DNA of 64,000 nucleotides from Rhizobium album (GCF_003122325.1 NZ_QFBC01000004.1:62001-126000), one strand, 5' to 3'. Numbered from the stretch's first letter, positions 1-7,929 are shown. Notes: a model not told the origin generated them from the letters alone. Program-made: numbers and translations.

Positions 1-926
1 GGCTGGCGGGCGCCGAAGAGGGTTTCGGCCAGAGCGGTCTTGCCGACGCCGACGAGACCGGTGATGACCACCACCTCGCCATCGCCGAGCGTCAGGGAGA
101 AGGGCCGGGAATTGGCCGCCAGCTGCAGGTTTTCCGCCTTGAGCACGGGCGCCGTGGCCGTCTGCACGACGATTTCGCCGGCGCTGACCTTCTTGCCGAG
201 CATGGCGTTGACGGCACCTTCGTAATCCAGCTCCGGACCTTCGAAGACACCGGTGATGCGGCCGTCGCGCAGGCTGACGATGGTATCGGCCAGCCGGCGG
301 ATATCGGACATGCGATGCGATATATAAAGTATGGCGACGCCGCGGGCGCGCAGGCGCTCGACTACCTCGAACAACCGGTCGGCTTCGGCCGATGACAGCG
401 AGGAGGTTGGCTCGTCGAGGATCAACACCTTCGGCTCATGCGCCATGGCGCGGGCAATCGCCACCATCTGCCGGTCGGCAAGCGAAAGATCGGTGATGCT
501 GGCGGAAAGATCGATGCTCAGCCCCATGCGGTCGGCGACGGCCTTGGCCTCGCGACGGACGCGGCGGGGATTGAAGATCAAGGGGGCGCCCTTGCCGTTC
601 AGGCGATCGAGCGTCAGGTTCGTCGCGACATCGAGATCGGCGACGACGCCGTCATTGATGTTCTGGTGCACGGTGACGACGCCGGCTCGAATGGCCTCGG
701 CGGGGGTCGAGGGCGCAAAATCCTTGCCGGCCAGCGTGATACGGCCCGCATCCCGGTCATAGACGCCGCTGACGATACGGACGAGCGTGGATTTGCCGGC
801 ACCATTGGCACCCATGAGCACGGTGACCGCACCGGCACGCAACTCCAGATCGACGCCGCCCAACACCTGGACCGGCCCGAACGACTTGCGCAGATCGTCT
901 ACGCGGAAAACCGCCTCTTGCACCAT
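1..926 (-). CDS. Sugar ABC transporter ATP-binding protein (RbsA/XylG type), 3' end outside window
   Basis: About 308 residues of an import ATPase are visible. The first domain has a Walker A motif GANGAGKST (about residues 39-47), a C-loop-like LSLADRQM and a Walker B VLILDEPTSSLS. A second, diverged Walker A (GLVGVGKTALAE) begins at the cut edge, so this is the tandem-ATPase form used by ribose, xylose and galactose importers. The start ATG at 926 has a strong GGGAGGAG ribosome site. It is divergent from mtnK with an inverted repeat between them, so the importer probably supplies the substrate of the mtnK operon. Permease and binding-protein genes would lie to the left. The substrate (methylthioribose or a related pentose) is inferred from context only. 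Confidence 0.9.
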   Translation of the reverse strand, partial: MVQEAVFRVDDLRKSFGPVQVLGGVDLELRAGAVTVLMGANGAGKSTLVRIVSGVYDRDAGRITLAGKDFAPSTPAEAIRAGVVTVHQNINDGVVADLDVATNLTLDRLNGKGAPLIFNPRRVRREAKAVADRMGLSIDLSASITDLSLADRQMVAIARAMAHEPKVLILDEPTSSLSSAEADRLFEVVERLRARGVAILYISHRMSDIRRLADTIVSLRDGRITGVFEGPELDYEGAVNAMLGKKVSAGEIVVQTATAPVLKAENLQLAANSRPFSLTLGDGEVVVITGLVGVGKTALAETLFGARQ

Positions 927-963
927 ATGCTCCTCCCGTATCGTCATCTAGGACGGCATCTAA

Positions 964-990
964 TCAAATGTCAAGCCCATTGACATTTGA
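964..990. promoter_or_regulatory. 11-bp inverted repeat in the divergent ABC transporter/mtnK promoter region
   Basis: TCAAATGTCAA (964-974) and TTGACATTTGA (980-990) are perfect inverted copies separated by GCCCA. A second dyad, GACAG-AATG-CTGTC, overlaps it at 989-1002, and TTGACA occurs twice (980-985, 987-992). The position between two divergent transcription units suggests an operator for a repressor or activator encoded outside this window. The regulator family cannot be named from the site. Confidence 0.6.
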
Positions 991-1072
991 CAGAATGCTG
1001 TCCTACGAAAAGAAATATCAAGGCGTGCCGCGTCCCCGATTGCCGCATGCCACGACGGGAGGAATAAGACAA

Positions 1073-2335
1073 ATGAGCGTATTCGAGGCATTGAATGCCG
1101 AGACGCTGCCGGTGCGCCTCGGCAGCAACCAGGCCCTCACGGATCGTATCGGCGAAGACACCGGCAGCTGGAAGGTACGCGAAGTCGGCGACGGCAATTT
1201 GAACCTCGTCTTCATTGTCGAGGGCTCCAGGGGCAGCGTCATCGTCAAGCAGGCGCTGCCTTATGTGCGTCTCGTCGGCGAGAGCTGGCCGCTGCCGCTG
1301 AAGCGGTCCTATTTCGAATATCATGCGCTGGTGCGCCAGGCGGAGCGCGATCCCGGCATGGTGCCGGACGTGCTGTTCTTCGATCGCGAACAGGCGATTA
1401 TCGTCATGGAATTCCTGACGCCGCACATCATCCTGCGCCGCGCGCTGATCGAAGGCCAGCAGCTGCCGCGCATCGCCTCCGATCTCGGGCTGTTCCTGGC
1501 GCGCACGCTGTTTCGCGGTTCCGACCTTGCGATGGAGACGCGCAAGCGCAAGGAAGACGTGGCGCTGTTTGCAGACAATGTCGAACTCTGCGACATCACC
1601 GAAAACCTCGTCTTCTCCGATCCCTATTACGAAGCCAAGCTGAACCACCATACGACGCCGCAGCTCGACGGCATCGTCGCGGAGCTGCGCGCCGACCGCG
1701 ACCTGAAGGTCGAGGCGCAGCGGCTGAAGCACCTGTTCGCCGCCAATGCCGAGACGCTGCTGCACGGCGACCTGCACACCGGTTCCGTCATGGTCACGCC
1801 GCAGGAAACCAAGGTCATCGATCCGGAATTCGCCTTCTACGGGCCAATGGCCTTCGATGTCGGCATGCTGCTGGCCAATTTCTGGATGGCCTATTTTTCG
1901 CAATCCGGCCATGAAAAGGACGGCGACCGCGAGAGCATGCGCGAATACCTGCTCGATGTCGTCATCGATATCTGGGATGTCTTCCGCGACGAATTCGCCC
2001 GCCTGTGGCGCAACGAGCGCAAGGGCATTCTCTACCAGGCCGCCCTCTTCGAAGACCGCGGCGACAGCCTGGGCGCTGAACAGGCCCTCGATGAAGTGCT
2101 GCAATCGATCTGGGTCGACATGCTCGGGTTTGCCGGTGTCGAGATGCACCGCCGCATCCTCGGCCTCGCCCACAATGCCGATTTTGAAACCATCGCGGAC
2201 GCCGACCAACGCGCCCGTTGCGAAACCAAGGCGCTCAAGCTCGGGCGCCACCTCGCCGTCAACCGCCGCAAGATCCACAGCGTGGCTGAGATCAATGCGC
2301 TGGCCGAACGGCTCGAACAGGAGATAGTCGCTTGA
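1073..2335 (+). CDS. mtnK: S-methyl-5-thioribose kinase (MtnK)
   Basis: The protein has 420 aa and the aminoglycoside-phosphotransferase-like kinase fold. Family features include an N-terminal [11 protein letters not shown] nucleotide-binding segment, the catalytic loop [14 protein letters not shown] (near residue 230) and the metal-binding [16 protein letters not shown]. MtnK phosphorylates 5-methylthioribose at C1 with ATP in the methionine salvage pathway, in the cytoplasm. The ATG at 1073 is preferred over an in-frame start 35 codons upstream because GGGAGG sits 9 nt before it and the longer start would overlap the operator dyads. The stop codon overlaps the mtnA start by four bases. Some MtnK enzymes also accept 5-deoxyribose, so the natural substrate is not certain. 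Confidence 0.92.
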   Translation: MSVFEALNAETLPVRLGSNQALTDRIGEDTGSWKVREVGDGNLNLVFIVEGSRGSVIVKQALPYVRLVGESWPLPLKRSYFEYHALVRQAERDPGMVPDVLFFDREQAIIVMEFLTPHIILRRALIEGQQLPRIASDLGLFLARTLFRGSDLAMETRKRKEDVALFADNVELCDITENLVFSDPYYEAKLNHHTTPQLDGIVAELRADRDLKVEAQRLKHLFAANAETLLHGDLHTGSVMVTPQETKVIDPEFAFYGPMAFDVGMLLANFWMAYFSQSGHEKDGDRESMREYLLDVVIDIWDVFRDEFARLWRNERKGILYQAALFEDRGDSLGAEQALDEVLQSIWVDMLGFAGVEMHRRILGLAHNADFETIADADQRARCETKALKLGRHLAVNRRKIHSVAEINALAERLEQEIVA

Positions 2336-3426
2336 AAGTCGGAGATCGCCACTACCGCACCATCTGGCTGAACGAAGACGGCCGTTCCGTCGACGTCATC
2401 GACCAGCGCTGGCTGCCCCACGAATTCCGCGTCGTGACGCTGAAAACCCTCGACGATGTCGCCGTCGCCATCCGCGACATGTGGATCCGCGGCGCGCCGC
2501 TGATCGGCGTCACCGCCGCCTACGGCGTCGCCATCGCCATGCTCTCGGATGCGAGCGACGAAGCGCTGGACGCCGTCTGGGAGGTTCTGCACGAAACCCG
2601 GCCGACCGCCATCAACCTGCGCTGGGCGCTGGACGAGATGCGCACGTTCCTGCGCAAGGTGCCGGTGTCCGACCGCGCCGCAGCCGCCTACAAAAAGGCC
2701 GGCGAAATCGCCGAGGAAGACATCCAGCTCAACCGCTCGATCGGCGCCAACGGCCTGAAGGTGATCCGCGAGATCGCCGCCCGCAAGAAGCCGGGCGAGC
2801 CGGTGAACATCCTCACCCATTGCAATGCCGGTTGGCTGGCGACCGTCGATTACGGCACCGCCACCGCGCCGATCTACATGGCGGTCGAGGACGGCATCAA
2901 GGTCCACGTCTATGTCGACGAGACCCGCCCGCGCAACCAGGGCGCCCAGCTGACCGCCTGGGAGATGAACGGCCACGGCGTGCCGCACACGCTGATCGTC
3001 GACAATGCCGGCGGCCACCTGATGCAGCATGGCGACGTCGACATGGTGATCGTCGGCACCGACCGCACCACGGCGAACGGCGACGTCTGCAACAAGATCG
3101 GCACCTACCTCAAGGCGCTCGCCGCCAAGGACAACAACGTGCCCTTCTACGTCGCCCTGCCCTCGCCGACCATCGACTGGACGGTGCATGACGGCGTCAG
3201 GGAAATCCCGATCGAGGAGCGCAACAGCGACGAGGTGACCTTCGTGCAGGGGCGCAACGGCGACGGCTCGATTTCGACGGTGCGCGTCTCGCCGGAGGGC
3301 AGCCCGGCCGCCAACCCGGCCTTCGACGTCACCCCGGCCCGCCTGATCACCGGCCTCATCACCGAGCGCGGCATTGCAAAAGCCTCGCCCGAAGGCCTGA
3401 AAGACATGTTCCCCGAACGGAGCTGA
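2332..3426 (+). CDS. mtnA: Methylthioribose-1-phosphate isomerase (MtnA)
   Basis: The protein has 364 aa, the usual length of the family related to eIF2B alpha. It shows the hallmark segments [16 protein letters not shown] (catalytic Cys), [18 protein letters not shown] and [19 protein letters not shown] (catalytic Asp). It converts methylthioribose-1-phosphate to methylthioribulose-1-phosphate, directly after MtnK. The start is TTG within a TTGA overlap with the mtnK stop, which indicates translational coupling. MtnA homologues also isomerise 5-deoxyribose-1-phosphate, so the same caution about substrate applies. Confidence 0.93.
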   Translation: MKVGDRHYRTIWLNEDGRSVDVIDQRWLPHEFRVVTLKTLDDVAVAIRDMWIRGAPLIGVTAAYGVAIAMLSDASDEALDAVWEVLHETRPTAINLRWALDEMRTFLRKVPVSDRAAAAYKKAGEIAEEDIQLNRSIGANGLKVIREIAARKKPGEPVNILTHCNAGWLATVDYGTATAPIYMAVEDGIKVHVYVDETRPRNQGAQLTAWEMNGHGVPHTLIVDNAGGHLMQHGDVDMVIVGTDRTTANGDVCNKIGTYLKALAAKDNNVPFYVALPSPTIDWTVHDGVREIPIEERNSDEVTFVQGRNGDGSISTVRVSPEGSPAANPAFDVTPARLITGLITERGIAKASPEGLKDMFPERS

Positions 3427-3430
3427 ACCC

Positions 3431-4366
3431 ATGACCCTCTCGAACCAGCAGAAGACGGAAGACGTCGCCGCCGGCATTCGCAAGCGCGTCTTCCTGCATA
3501 CGATGCGCAACAATGGCGGCTATCTGAGCCAGGCCTGCTCGGCGGCGGAAAGCCTCGCCTTTCTCTACAACGAAGCGCTGAAACTCGGCGAACCGACGCT
3601 GCCCAAGGTGCCGCTGCCCTTTGCCGGCGCGCCCTCGGCGCACAATCCGGATGCCTTCACCGGCGCCGGCTACCACGGCCCCTTCGCGCCGGAATACGAC
3701 CGCTTCATCATCTCGCCGGCGCACTACGCCCTCGTCATCTATTCCGCCCTCATCCAGATGGGCCGGATGGACGAGCATGCGCTCGACCATTTCAACCGTG
3801 ACGGCGGCTCGGTCGAGATGATCGGCGCCGAGCACAGCCCCGGCATGGAAGTGACGACGGGTTCGCTGGCGCAGGGTCTCTCCATGGCCGCCGGCGTCGC
3901 CTGGGCGCGCAAGAAGAAGGGCGAACCCGGCAAGGTCTGGGTCTACATGTCGGACGGCGAATTCCAGGAAGGCCAGACGTGGGAATGCCTGGCGGCAATG
4001 AGCTACCACGGCATCGACAACATCCGCGTCGTCGTCGACGTCAACCGCCAGCAATGCGACGGAGCCATGTCCTCGGTGCTCGACCTCGGCGATCTTCCGG
4101 CCCGCGTCTCCTCCTTCGGCGTCACCTGCCGCTCCATCGACGGGCACGACCTCGACGCCTTCCGCACGGCGGCCGAAAGCGCCGAGCCTGGCAAGCCGCT
4201 GATCATCCTCGCCAACACCTCGCCCTTCCAGGGCATGGAATTCCTCAAGAAGCGGTTCCCGCGGCTGCACTACGTGCGCTTCAAATCCGCCGAGGAACGC
4301 CAGGAAATGCAGACCGCCATCGCCGCCGAACTGGGCGTCGACGAAGCCGAAATCGCGAGGGCCTGA
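3431..4366 (+). CDS. Split transketolase, N-terminal (TPP-binding) subunit
   Basis: This 311-aa protein corresponds to the first domain of transketolase only. It has the thiamine-pyrophosphate motif SDGEFQEGQTWE followed by the Asn of VVDVNRQQCDG, and the upstream GAEHSPGMEVTTGSLAQGLS block typical of the family. The second half is encoded by the next gene, 2 bp downstream, so the two should form a heteromer. Transketolases move a two-carbon ketol unit between sugar phosphates. Lying between mtnA and a RuBisCO-like gene, it probably acts on a product of the methylthioribose branch rather than in the general pentose phosphate pathway. That role is inference. Confidence 0.88.
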   Translation: MTLSNQQKTEDVAAGIRKRVFLHTMRNNGGYLSQACSAAESLAFLYNEALKLGEPTLPKVPLPFAGAPSAHNPDAFTGAGYHGPFAPEYDRFIISPAHYALVIYSALIQMGRMDEHALDHFNRDGGSVEMIGAEHSPGMEVTTGSLAQGLSMAAGVAWARKKKGEPGKVWVYMSDGEFQEGQTWECLAAMSYHGIDNIRVVVDVNRQQCDGAMSSVLDLGDLPARVSSFGVTCRSIDGHDLDAFRTAAESAEPGKPLIILANTSPFQGMEFLKKRFPRLHYVRFKSAEERQEMQTAIAAELGVDEAEIARA

Positions 4367-4368
4367 TC

Positions 4369-5370
4369 ATGGTCGAAATCGTCAACCGTCCCTATGCCAA
4401 GGCGTTCGAAACATTCGCCACGGCCCGTCCCGAAGTGCTCTGCCTGTCCGCCGACCTGACCTCGTCCTGCGAGGTCGACGGCTTTCGCGACCGGCACCCG
4501 GAGCAGTTCCTGTCGCTCGGCATGGCCGAGCAGAACATGCTGTCCTTTGCCGGCGGCCTGGCGATGCAGGGCTATCGCCCCTTCATCCACACCTTCTCGG
4601 TGTTCCTCTATCGCCGGCCTTACGACCAGCTGATCAATTCCATCGCCTATTCCAACCGCAAGGTGCGGATGATGGGTTTCCTGCCGGGCATCGCCACGCC
4701 GGGCGGCATCACCCACCAGGCGATCGAGGACATCTCGGTGATGCGCGCCATCCCGAACATGACGATCCTCGAATGCGGCGACGCCACCGAAGTGGAAACC
4801 GTGCTCGACGTCGCTGACAGCGTCAACGGCCCGGTCTATGTCCGCGTGCTGCGCGGCGAGGTGCCGCGCCTGTTCTCGACGCCCTTCGAACTCAACAAGC
4901 TCAGGACGCTGAGCGAAGGCGACGACGTTTTGGTCGTCACCTCGGGCATCTGCACGGAAGAAGCGTTGCGCGCCGCCGAACCGTTGAAGAGCCGCGGCAT
5001 CGGCATCCACCACCTGCACGTCTCGACCCTGAAACCCTTCGACCGTGACGGCCTGATCAAGGCCGCCAGGGGCAAGAAGGGTGTCGTGACGCTGGAGAAC
5101 CACACGATCAACGGCGGCCTCGGTTCTCTGGTGGCGGAAATCCTCGCCGAAGAAGGGCTGGGCGTGAAACTGCGCCGCCTCGGCCTGCAGGACACTTTCG
5201 CGCACGGCGCCTCGAAACCCTACCTGATGAAGAAGTACAAGCTGGATGCCAGCGCCCTGGTGGCGGCCATCGGCGACGTGCTGGGCAAGGCGCTCGATAT
5301 CGACGATGCCGAACTGGAGGCCGTGCGCCTCGACACCGTGCATTCGGCACAGAAGGCGGAGGCACTGTGA
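4369..5370 (+). CDS. Split transketolase, C-terminal (pyrimidine-binding) subunit
   Basis: This 333-aa protein carries the pyrimidine-binding and C-terminal domains of transketolase. The LGMAEQNMLSFAGGLAMQGY segment contains the Glu that activates the thiamine ring; THQAIEDISVMRAIPNMTI and the C-terminal GGLGSLVAEILAEEG are also typical. The ATG at 4369 starts 2 bp after the N-subunit stop, whereas longer in-frame versions would lie inside the upstream gene. The stop overlaps the next start (TGATG). Separate N and C subunits are known in bacteria and archaea, but the association with MTR salvage genes is notable. Confidence 0.88.
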   Translation: MVEIVNRPYAKAFETFATARPEVLCLSADLTSSCEVDGFRDRHPEQFLSLGMAEQNMLSFAGGLAMQGYRPFIHTFSVFLYRRPYDQLINSIAYSNRKVRMMGFLPGIATPGGITHQAIEDISVMRAIPNMTILECGDATEVETVLDVADSVNGPVYVRVLRGEVPRLFSTPFELNKLRTLSEGDDVLVVTSGICTEEALRAAEPLKSRGIGIHHLHVSTLKPFDRDGLIKAARGKKGVVTLENHTINGGLGSLVAEILAEEGLGVKLRRLGLQDTFAHGASKPYLMKKYKLDASALVAAIGDVLGKALDIDDAELEAVRLDTVHSAQKAEAL

Positions 5371-6494
5371 TGACACGCTTTTCCGTTACCTACTGGGTCG
5401 GCGCCAACGACGAGGCGGAAGCCCGCCAGCGGGCGCTCGACATCGCGCTGGAACAGACCGTCGAGATCCCGCGCGATGCGGTTCCGGCCGGTTACGTCGA
5501 GGACGAAATCCTCGGCAAGCTGGAAAGACTGGAACCGGCGAGCGACGGCCGCGGCGGTTTCTTCGCTGACATCTCCTATAGCGAAGACGATGTCGGCGGC
5601 GATTTCCTGCAGCTGCTCAACATCATCTTCGGTAATTCCTCGATCAAGACCAACATCCGCGTCGAGGACATCACGCTGTCGCCCGGCATTCTTTCGCTCT
5701 GCGCCGGCCCACGCTTCGGCATGCCGGGCCTGCGCGAGCTCTGCGGCGTCGACAAGGGTCCGCTGCTGATGTCGGCGATCAAGCCGGTCGGCCTGTCCAG
5801 CAAGGAACTCGGCAAGCTGGCCCATGATTTCGCCCTCGGCGGCATGGACTTCGTCAAGGACGACCACGGGCTGGCCGACCAGCACACCTCGCCCTTCGCC
5901 GAGCGGCTGAAGGCCTGCGTCGACGGCGTCAACGAAGCGAACGCCAAGACCGGCGGCAAGGCCACCTATGTGCCGAACATCACCGCTCCGGCGATGAAGC
6001 TGTTCGAACGCGCCTGGATGGCCAAGGAACAGGGCGCCGGCGGCGTGATGATCGCACCGGCGCTGGCCGGCTACGACGTGATCCACAGCCTCGCCGCCGA
6101 TCCCGATTTCGGCCTGCCGATCGTTTCGCACCCGACCTTTGCCGGGCCGAACATGATCACGCCGACGACCGGTTTCTCGCATCGGTTCTATTTCGGCCTC
6201 TTGCAGCGGCTGATGGGCGTCGATGCCGTGGTCTATCCGAATTTCGGCGGCCGCTTCGGCTTCACGCTGGCCGAATGCCAGTCGATCGTGCGCGGCTGCC
6301 AGGCGGAGTTCGGTGGCTACAAGCCGATCGTACCGGCGCCGGGCGGCGGCATGAGCCTTGCCCGCGTACCCGAAATGCGCGACGCCTATGGCGACCGGGT
6401 GATGTACCTCATCGGCGGTGCGCTGATCCGCGAACGGGACAATCTCGCCGACGCCAGCCGCCGGCTGGTCGATGCGGTGCGCGCCGAAGACTGA
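5370..6494 (+). CDS. RuBisCO-like protein (form IV)
   Basis: The 374-aa protein has the RuBisCO large-subunit barrel: AIKPVGLSSKELGKLA with the conserved Lys, and GGMDFVKDDHGLADQ with the carbamylatable Lys. The residue after KDD is His where true RuBisCO has the metal ligand Glu. The loop-6 lysine region is replaced by YPNFGGRFGFT, and the phosphate loops read APGGGMS and IGGALI. It should therefore not fix CO2. Form IV proteins studied elsewhere act as enolases or isomerases on methylthioribulose phosphate, or on apionate-derived phosphates. After mtnK and mtnA, isomerisation of methylthioribulose-1-phosphate is the simplest guess. ATG 5370 is chosen over GTG 5367 because GGAGG lies 7 nt before it. 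Confidence 0.88.
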   Translation: MTRFSVTYWVGANDEAEARQRALDIALEQTVEIPRDAVPAGYVEDEILGKLERLEPASDGRGGFFADISYSEDDVGGDFLQLLNIIFGNSSIKTNIRVEDITLSPGILSLCAGPRFGMPGLRELCGVDKGPLLMSAIKPVGLSSKELGKLAHDFALGGMDFVKDDHGLADQHTSPFAERLKACVDGVNEANAKTGGKATYVPNITAPAMKLFERAWMAKEQGAGGVMIAPALAGYDVIHSLAADPDFGLPIVSHPTFAGPNMITPTTGFSHRFYFGLLQRLMGVDAVVYPNFGGRFGFTLAECQSIVRGCQAEFGGYKPIVPAPGGGMSLARVPEMRDAYGDRVMYLIGGALIRERDNLADASRRLVDAVRAED

Positions 6495-6515
6495 TAGGGG
6501 TTCTGGCTCTTCTTG

Positions 6516-6556
6516 AGACCGGAGGATTGCCGTTTGCCACGGCCGTTCTCCGGTCT
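6516..6556 (+). other. Hairpin-forming inverted repeat after the RuBisCO-like gene
   Basis: AGACCGGAG (6516-6524) and CTCCGGTCT (6548-6556) are perfect inverted copies, with a shorter GCCG/CGGC pair inside. It lies in the 116-bp gap before the cupin gene. There is no T-tract after it, so it is a weak terminator candidate or a processing or stability hairpin that sets the cupin gene apart from the operon. Confidence 0.4.
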
Positions 6557-6610
6557 ATGTATGTCGGTACGCCCCACCGCCTGCTGCGGCAAAACCCGAA
6601 GGAACAGAAC

Positions 6611-7009
6611 ATGGATATCAAGAGCGCCAAGGACCGCCCGGCACGTGCCGCCTCGAAGGATCATTTTACCGGCGCCGTACAGATCACACCGGTGATCGAA
6701 GCGGAAGCGCCGGCCCGGCTTCGCGCCGCCAGCGTGCATTTCCCGGCCGGCGCCCGCACGGCCTGGCATACCCATCCCCTGGGGCAGACCCTGCTGGTAA
6801 CCGAAGGCCGCGGCCTGGCGCAACGCTGGGGCGGACCGGTGCGGTCGCTTGAGGCCGGAGACGTGGTCTGGTTTGCGCCGGGCGAAAAACACTGGCACGG
6901 GGCTGCGCCCGACAGTGACATGACACATGTCGCCATGCAGGAAGCGCTGGATGGCAAGGTGGCCGACTGGATGGAATTGGTCACGGATGCGGAGTATGGC
7001 GCCGGCTGA
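6611..7009 (+). CDS. Small cupin protein (bacterial hydroxynitrile-lyase-like cupin family)
   Basis: A single-domain cupin of 132 aa. The first cupin motif includes FPAGARTAWHTHPLGQTLLV (metal-binding HTH...Q), and the second contains WFAPGEKHWHGAAP with the third His. The end LDGKVADWMELVTDAEY is typical of the small cupin family that includes bacterial manganese hydroxynitrile lyases and many uncharacterised proteins. The start has AAGGA just upstream. It follows the RuBisCO-like gene on the same strand after a 116-bp gap with a hairpin. A link to the MTR operon is possible, since a cupin works after a RuBisCO-like protein in Rhodospirillum, but this is not shown by sequence. Confidence 0.75.
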   Translation: MDIKSAKDRPARAASKDHFTGAVQITPVIEAEAPARLRAASVHFPAGARTAWHTHPLGQTLLVTEGRGLAQRWGGPVRSLEAGDVVWFAPGEKHWHGAAPDSDMTHVAMQEALDGKVADWMELVTDAEYGAG

Positions 7010-7067
7010 TCGTCAGAACAATATCGGTTCGTGGTTATGCCGCCTGTAAGGCGGGCAAACACAAGCC

Positions 7068-7307
7068 CTATTTGTCTTCGACCTCGACCTCCGGGCGGTC
7101 GCCGCCCTCGACGCTCTCGCGGTGCCACCTGCCGTCGCTCGACTGATAATCGATTTCGGCATCCTGACCGCCGACCTGTTGTTTCGCCGCCGCCTGCTTG
7201 GCCGCCGCCAAGGCGGAATCATGTGTGGGGAAAGGTTCGGACCAGACGTCACCCAGCCTGTAGGCCCAGCCGCCATCGTGCTGGGCGATATGATATGTAA
7301 TCTGCAT
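7068..7307 (-). CDS. DUF2188-like small protein
   Basis: This 79-aa protein has a short N-terminal strand-rich part and the segment FPTHDSALAAAKQAAAKQQ followed by IDYQSSDGRWHRE, a pattern of the DUF2188 family. No signal peptide or membrane segment is seen. The start ATG at 7307 has GGGAG 7 nt upstream. A GGAAC-N17-CGTT promoter lies 24 bp before the start, so it is probably a member of the EcfG general stress regulon. Molecular function unknown. Confidence 0.75.
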   Translation of the reverse strand: MQITYHIAQHDGGWAYRLGDVWSEPFPTHDSALAAAKQAAAKQQVGGQDAEIDYQSSDGRWHRESVEGGDRPEVEVEDK

Positions 7308-7330
7308 GCTGTTCTCCCATTCGGCCGATA

Positions 7331-7356
7331 AACGGAAAACCAGACGGGAAAGTTCC
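7331..7356 (-). promoter_or_regulatory. EcfG-type (general stress sigma) promoter for the DUF2188 gene
   Basis: On the minus strand GGAAC (7356-7352), a 17-nt spacer and CGTT (7334-7331) match the alphaproteobacterial EcfG consensus GGAAC-N16/17-CGTT. The expected transcription start is about 7-10 nt downstream, leaving a short leader before the ATG at 7307. Confidence 0.75.
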
Positions 7357-7368
7357 GCTGGAGGACGG

Positions 7369-7638
7369 TTATCGCGGCCAATAGGCGTCGGAGCGGAAAT
7401 CCGCCGGGATAGGTTTTAGGCCGGCCAGCGCTTCGGCAGCATAATTGATCTGCAGCACGAGATAACGCACCGCAGCCGGCACGGGAACGCCGGTCGCAAG
7501 ATAGCGGGTGTGCAAGCTGTCGAAGCCGGCTACCTTGACGCGGCGCCTGGCTTCGATTGTCACGTCTTCGGGCCGCGGTTCGCGCGCTGCCGGGGTGTCC
7601 TGTTCGGCCAGGCCGCCCCTGATCACCATAAAATTCAC
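7369..7638 (-). CDS. Hypothetical protein, 89 aa
   Basis: No family recognised. It is a soluble, mixed-charge protein with an Arg-rich middle (IEARRRVKVAGFDSLHTRYL) and an aromatic end (ADFRSDAYWPR). The GTG at 7638 is chosen because GGAGG precedes it by 8 nt; an ATG three codons later (7629) is the alternative. It sits between two genes with EcfG-type promoters, but no such promoter was found upstream of it. A stress-related role is only suggested by neighbourhood. Confidence 0.55.
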   Translation of the reverse strand: MNFMVIRGGLAEQDTPAAREPRPEDVTIEARRRVKVAGFDSLHTRYLATGVPVPAAVRYLVLQINYAAEALAGLKPIPADFRSDAYWPR

Positions 7639-7703
7639 CGCATCCGCCTCCGAACGTTGATGAGACGGATGATCGGAGCTTTTGCTTGTCCCGGCCTGAT
7701 GCC

Positions 7704-7729
7704 GGAACAAAACCGGCCGTGCGACCGTT
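7704..7729 (+). promoter_or_regulatory. EcfG-type promoter for the proline-rich small protein
   Basis: GGAAC (7704-7708), 17 nt, CGTT (7726-7729) on the plus strand is an exact match to the EcfG consensus. It is placed 32 bp before the ATG at 7762, and no other gene separates them. Confidence 0.75.
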
Positions 7730-7761
7730 GGAAACCATCATCCAAGATGGAAGGTTGTATC

Positions 7762-7929
7762 ATGTCCTACCCCGTGGAGCCGGTACCCGGCAATCCGATC
7801 CCACCCGTGCCGCCGCCGGCAGAACCGGTGCCGCCGATCGGCGAGCCGGAGCCTGAACGCTTGCCGGACGAGGTGCCCAATCCCAACCCGGATGAAAACG
7901 ACAGGCCGGAAAAGCGCTTGATCGCCTGA
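7762..7929 (+). CDS. Small proline-rich acidic protein, 55 aa
   Basis: About one third of the residues are proline and many others are Glu or Asp (PIPPVPPPAEPVPPIGEPE, PNPNPDENDRPEK). No fold or family is recognised and it is probably disordered. It lacks a signal peptide. ATG 7762 is used; an in-frame ATG five codons earlier (7747) is possible. An exact EcfG-type promoter lies directly upstream, which supports expression as a short stress-induced protein. The next gene, a general-stress FMN-barrel protein, has its own EcfG promoter. Confidence 0.6.
   Translation: MSYPVEPVPGNPIPPVPPPAEPVPPIGEPEPERLPDEVPNPNPDENDRPEKRLIA

Noticed and set aside
971-2278. Minus-strand frame opposite mtnK
   Set aside because: No recognisable family and wrong composition; mtnK on the plus strand has full motif support.
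3431-5370. Pyruvate dehydrogenase E1 or a DXP synthase pair
   Set aside because: The SDGEFQEGQTWE block and overall domain order fit the transketolase N and C subunits better.
5370-6494. True CO2-fixing RuBisCO
   Set aside because: A key metal ligand and the loop-6 lysine are missing, and there is no small subunit or phosphoribulokinase gene.
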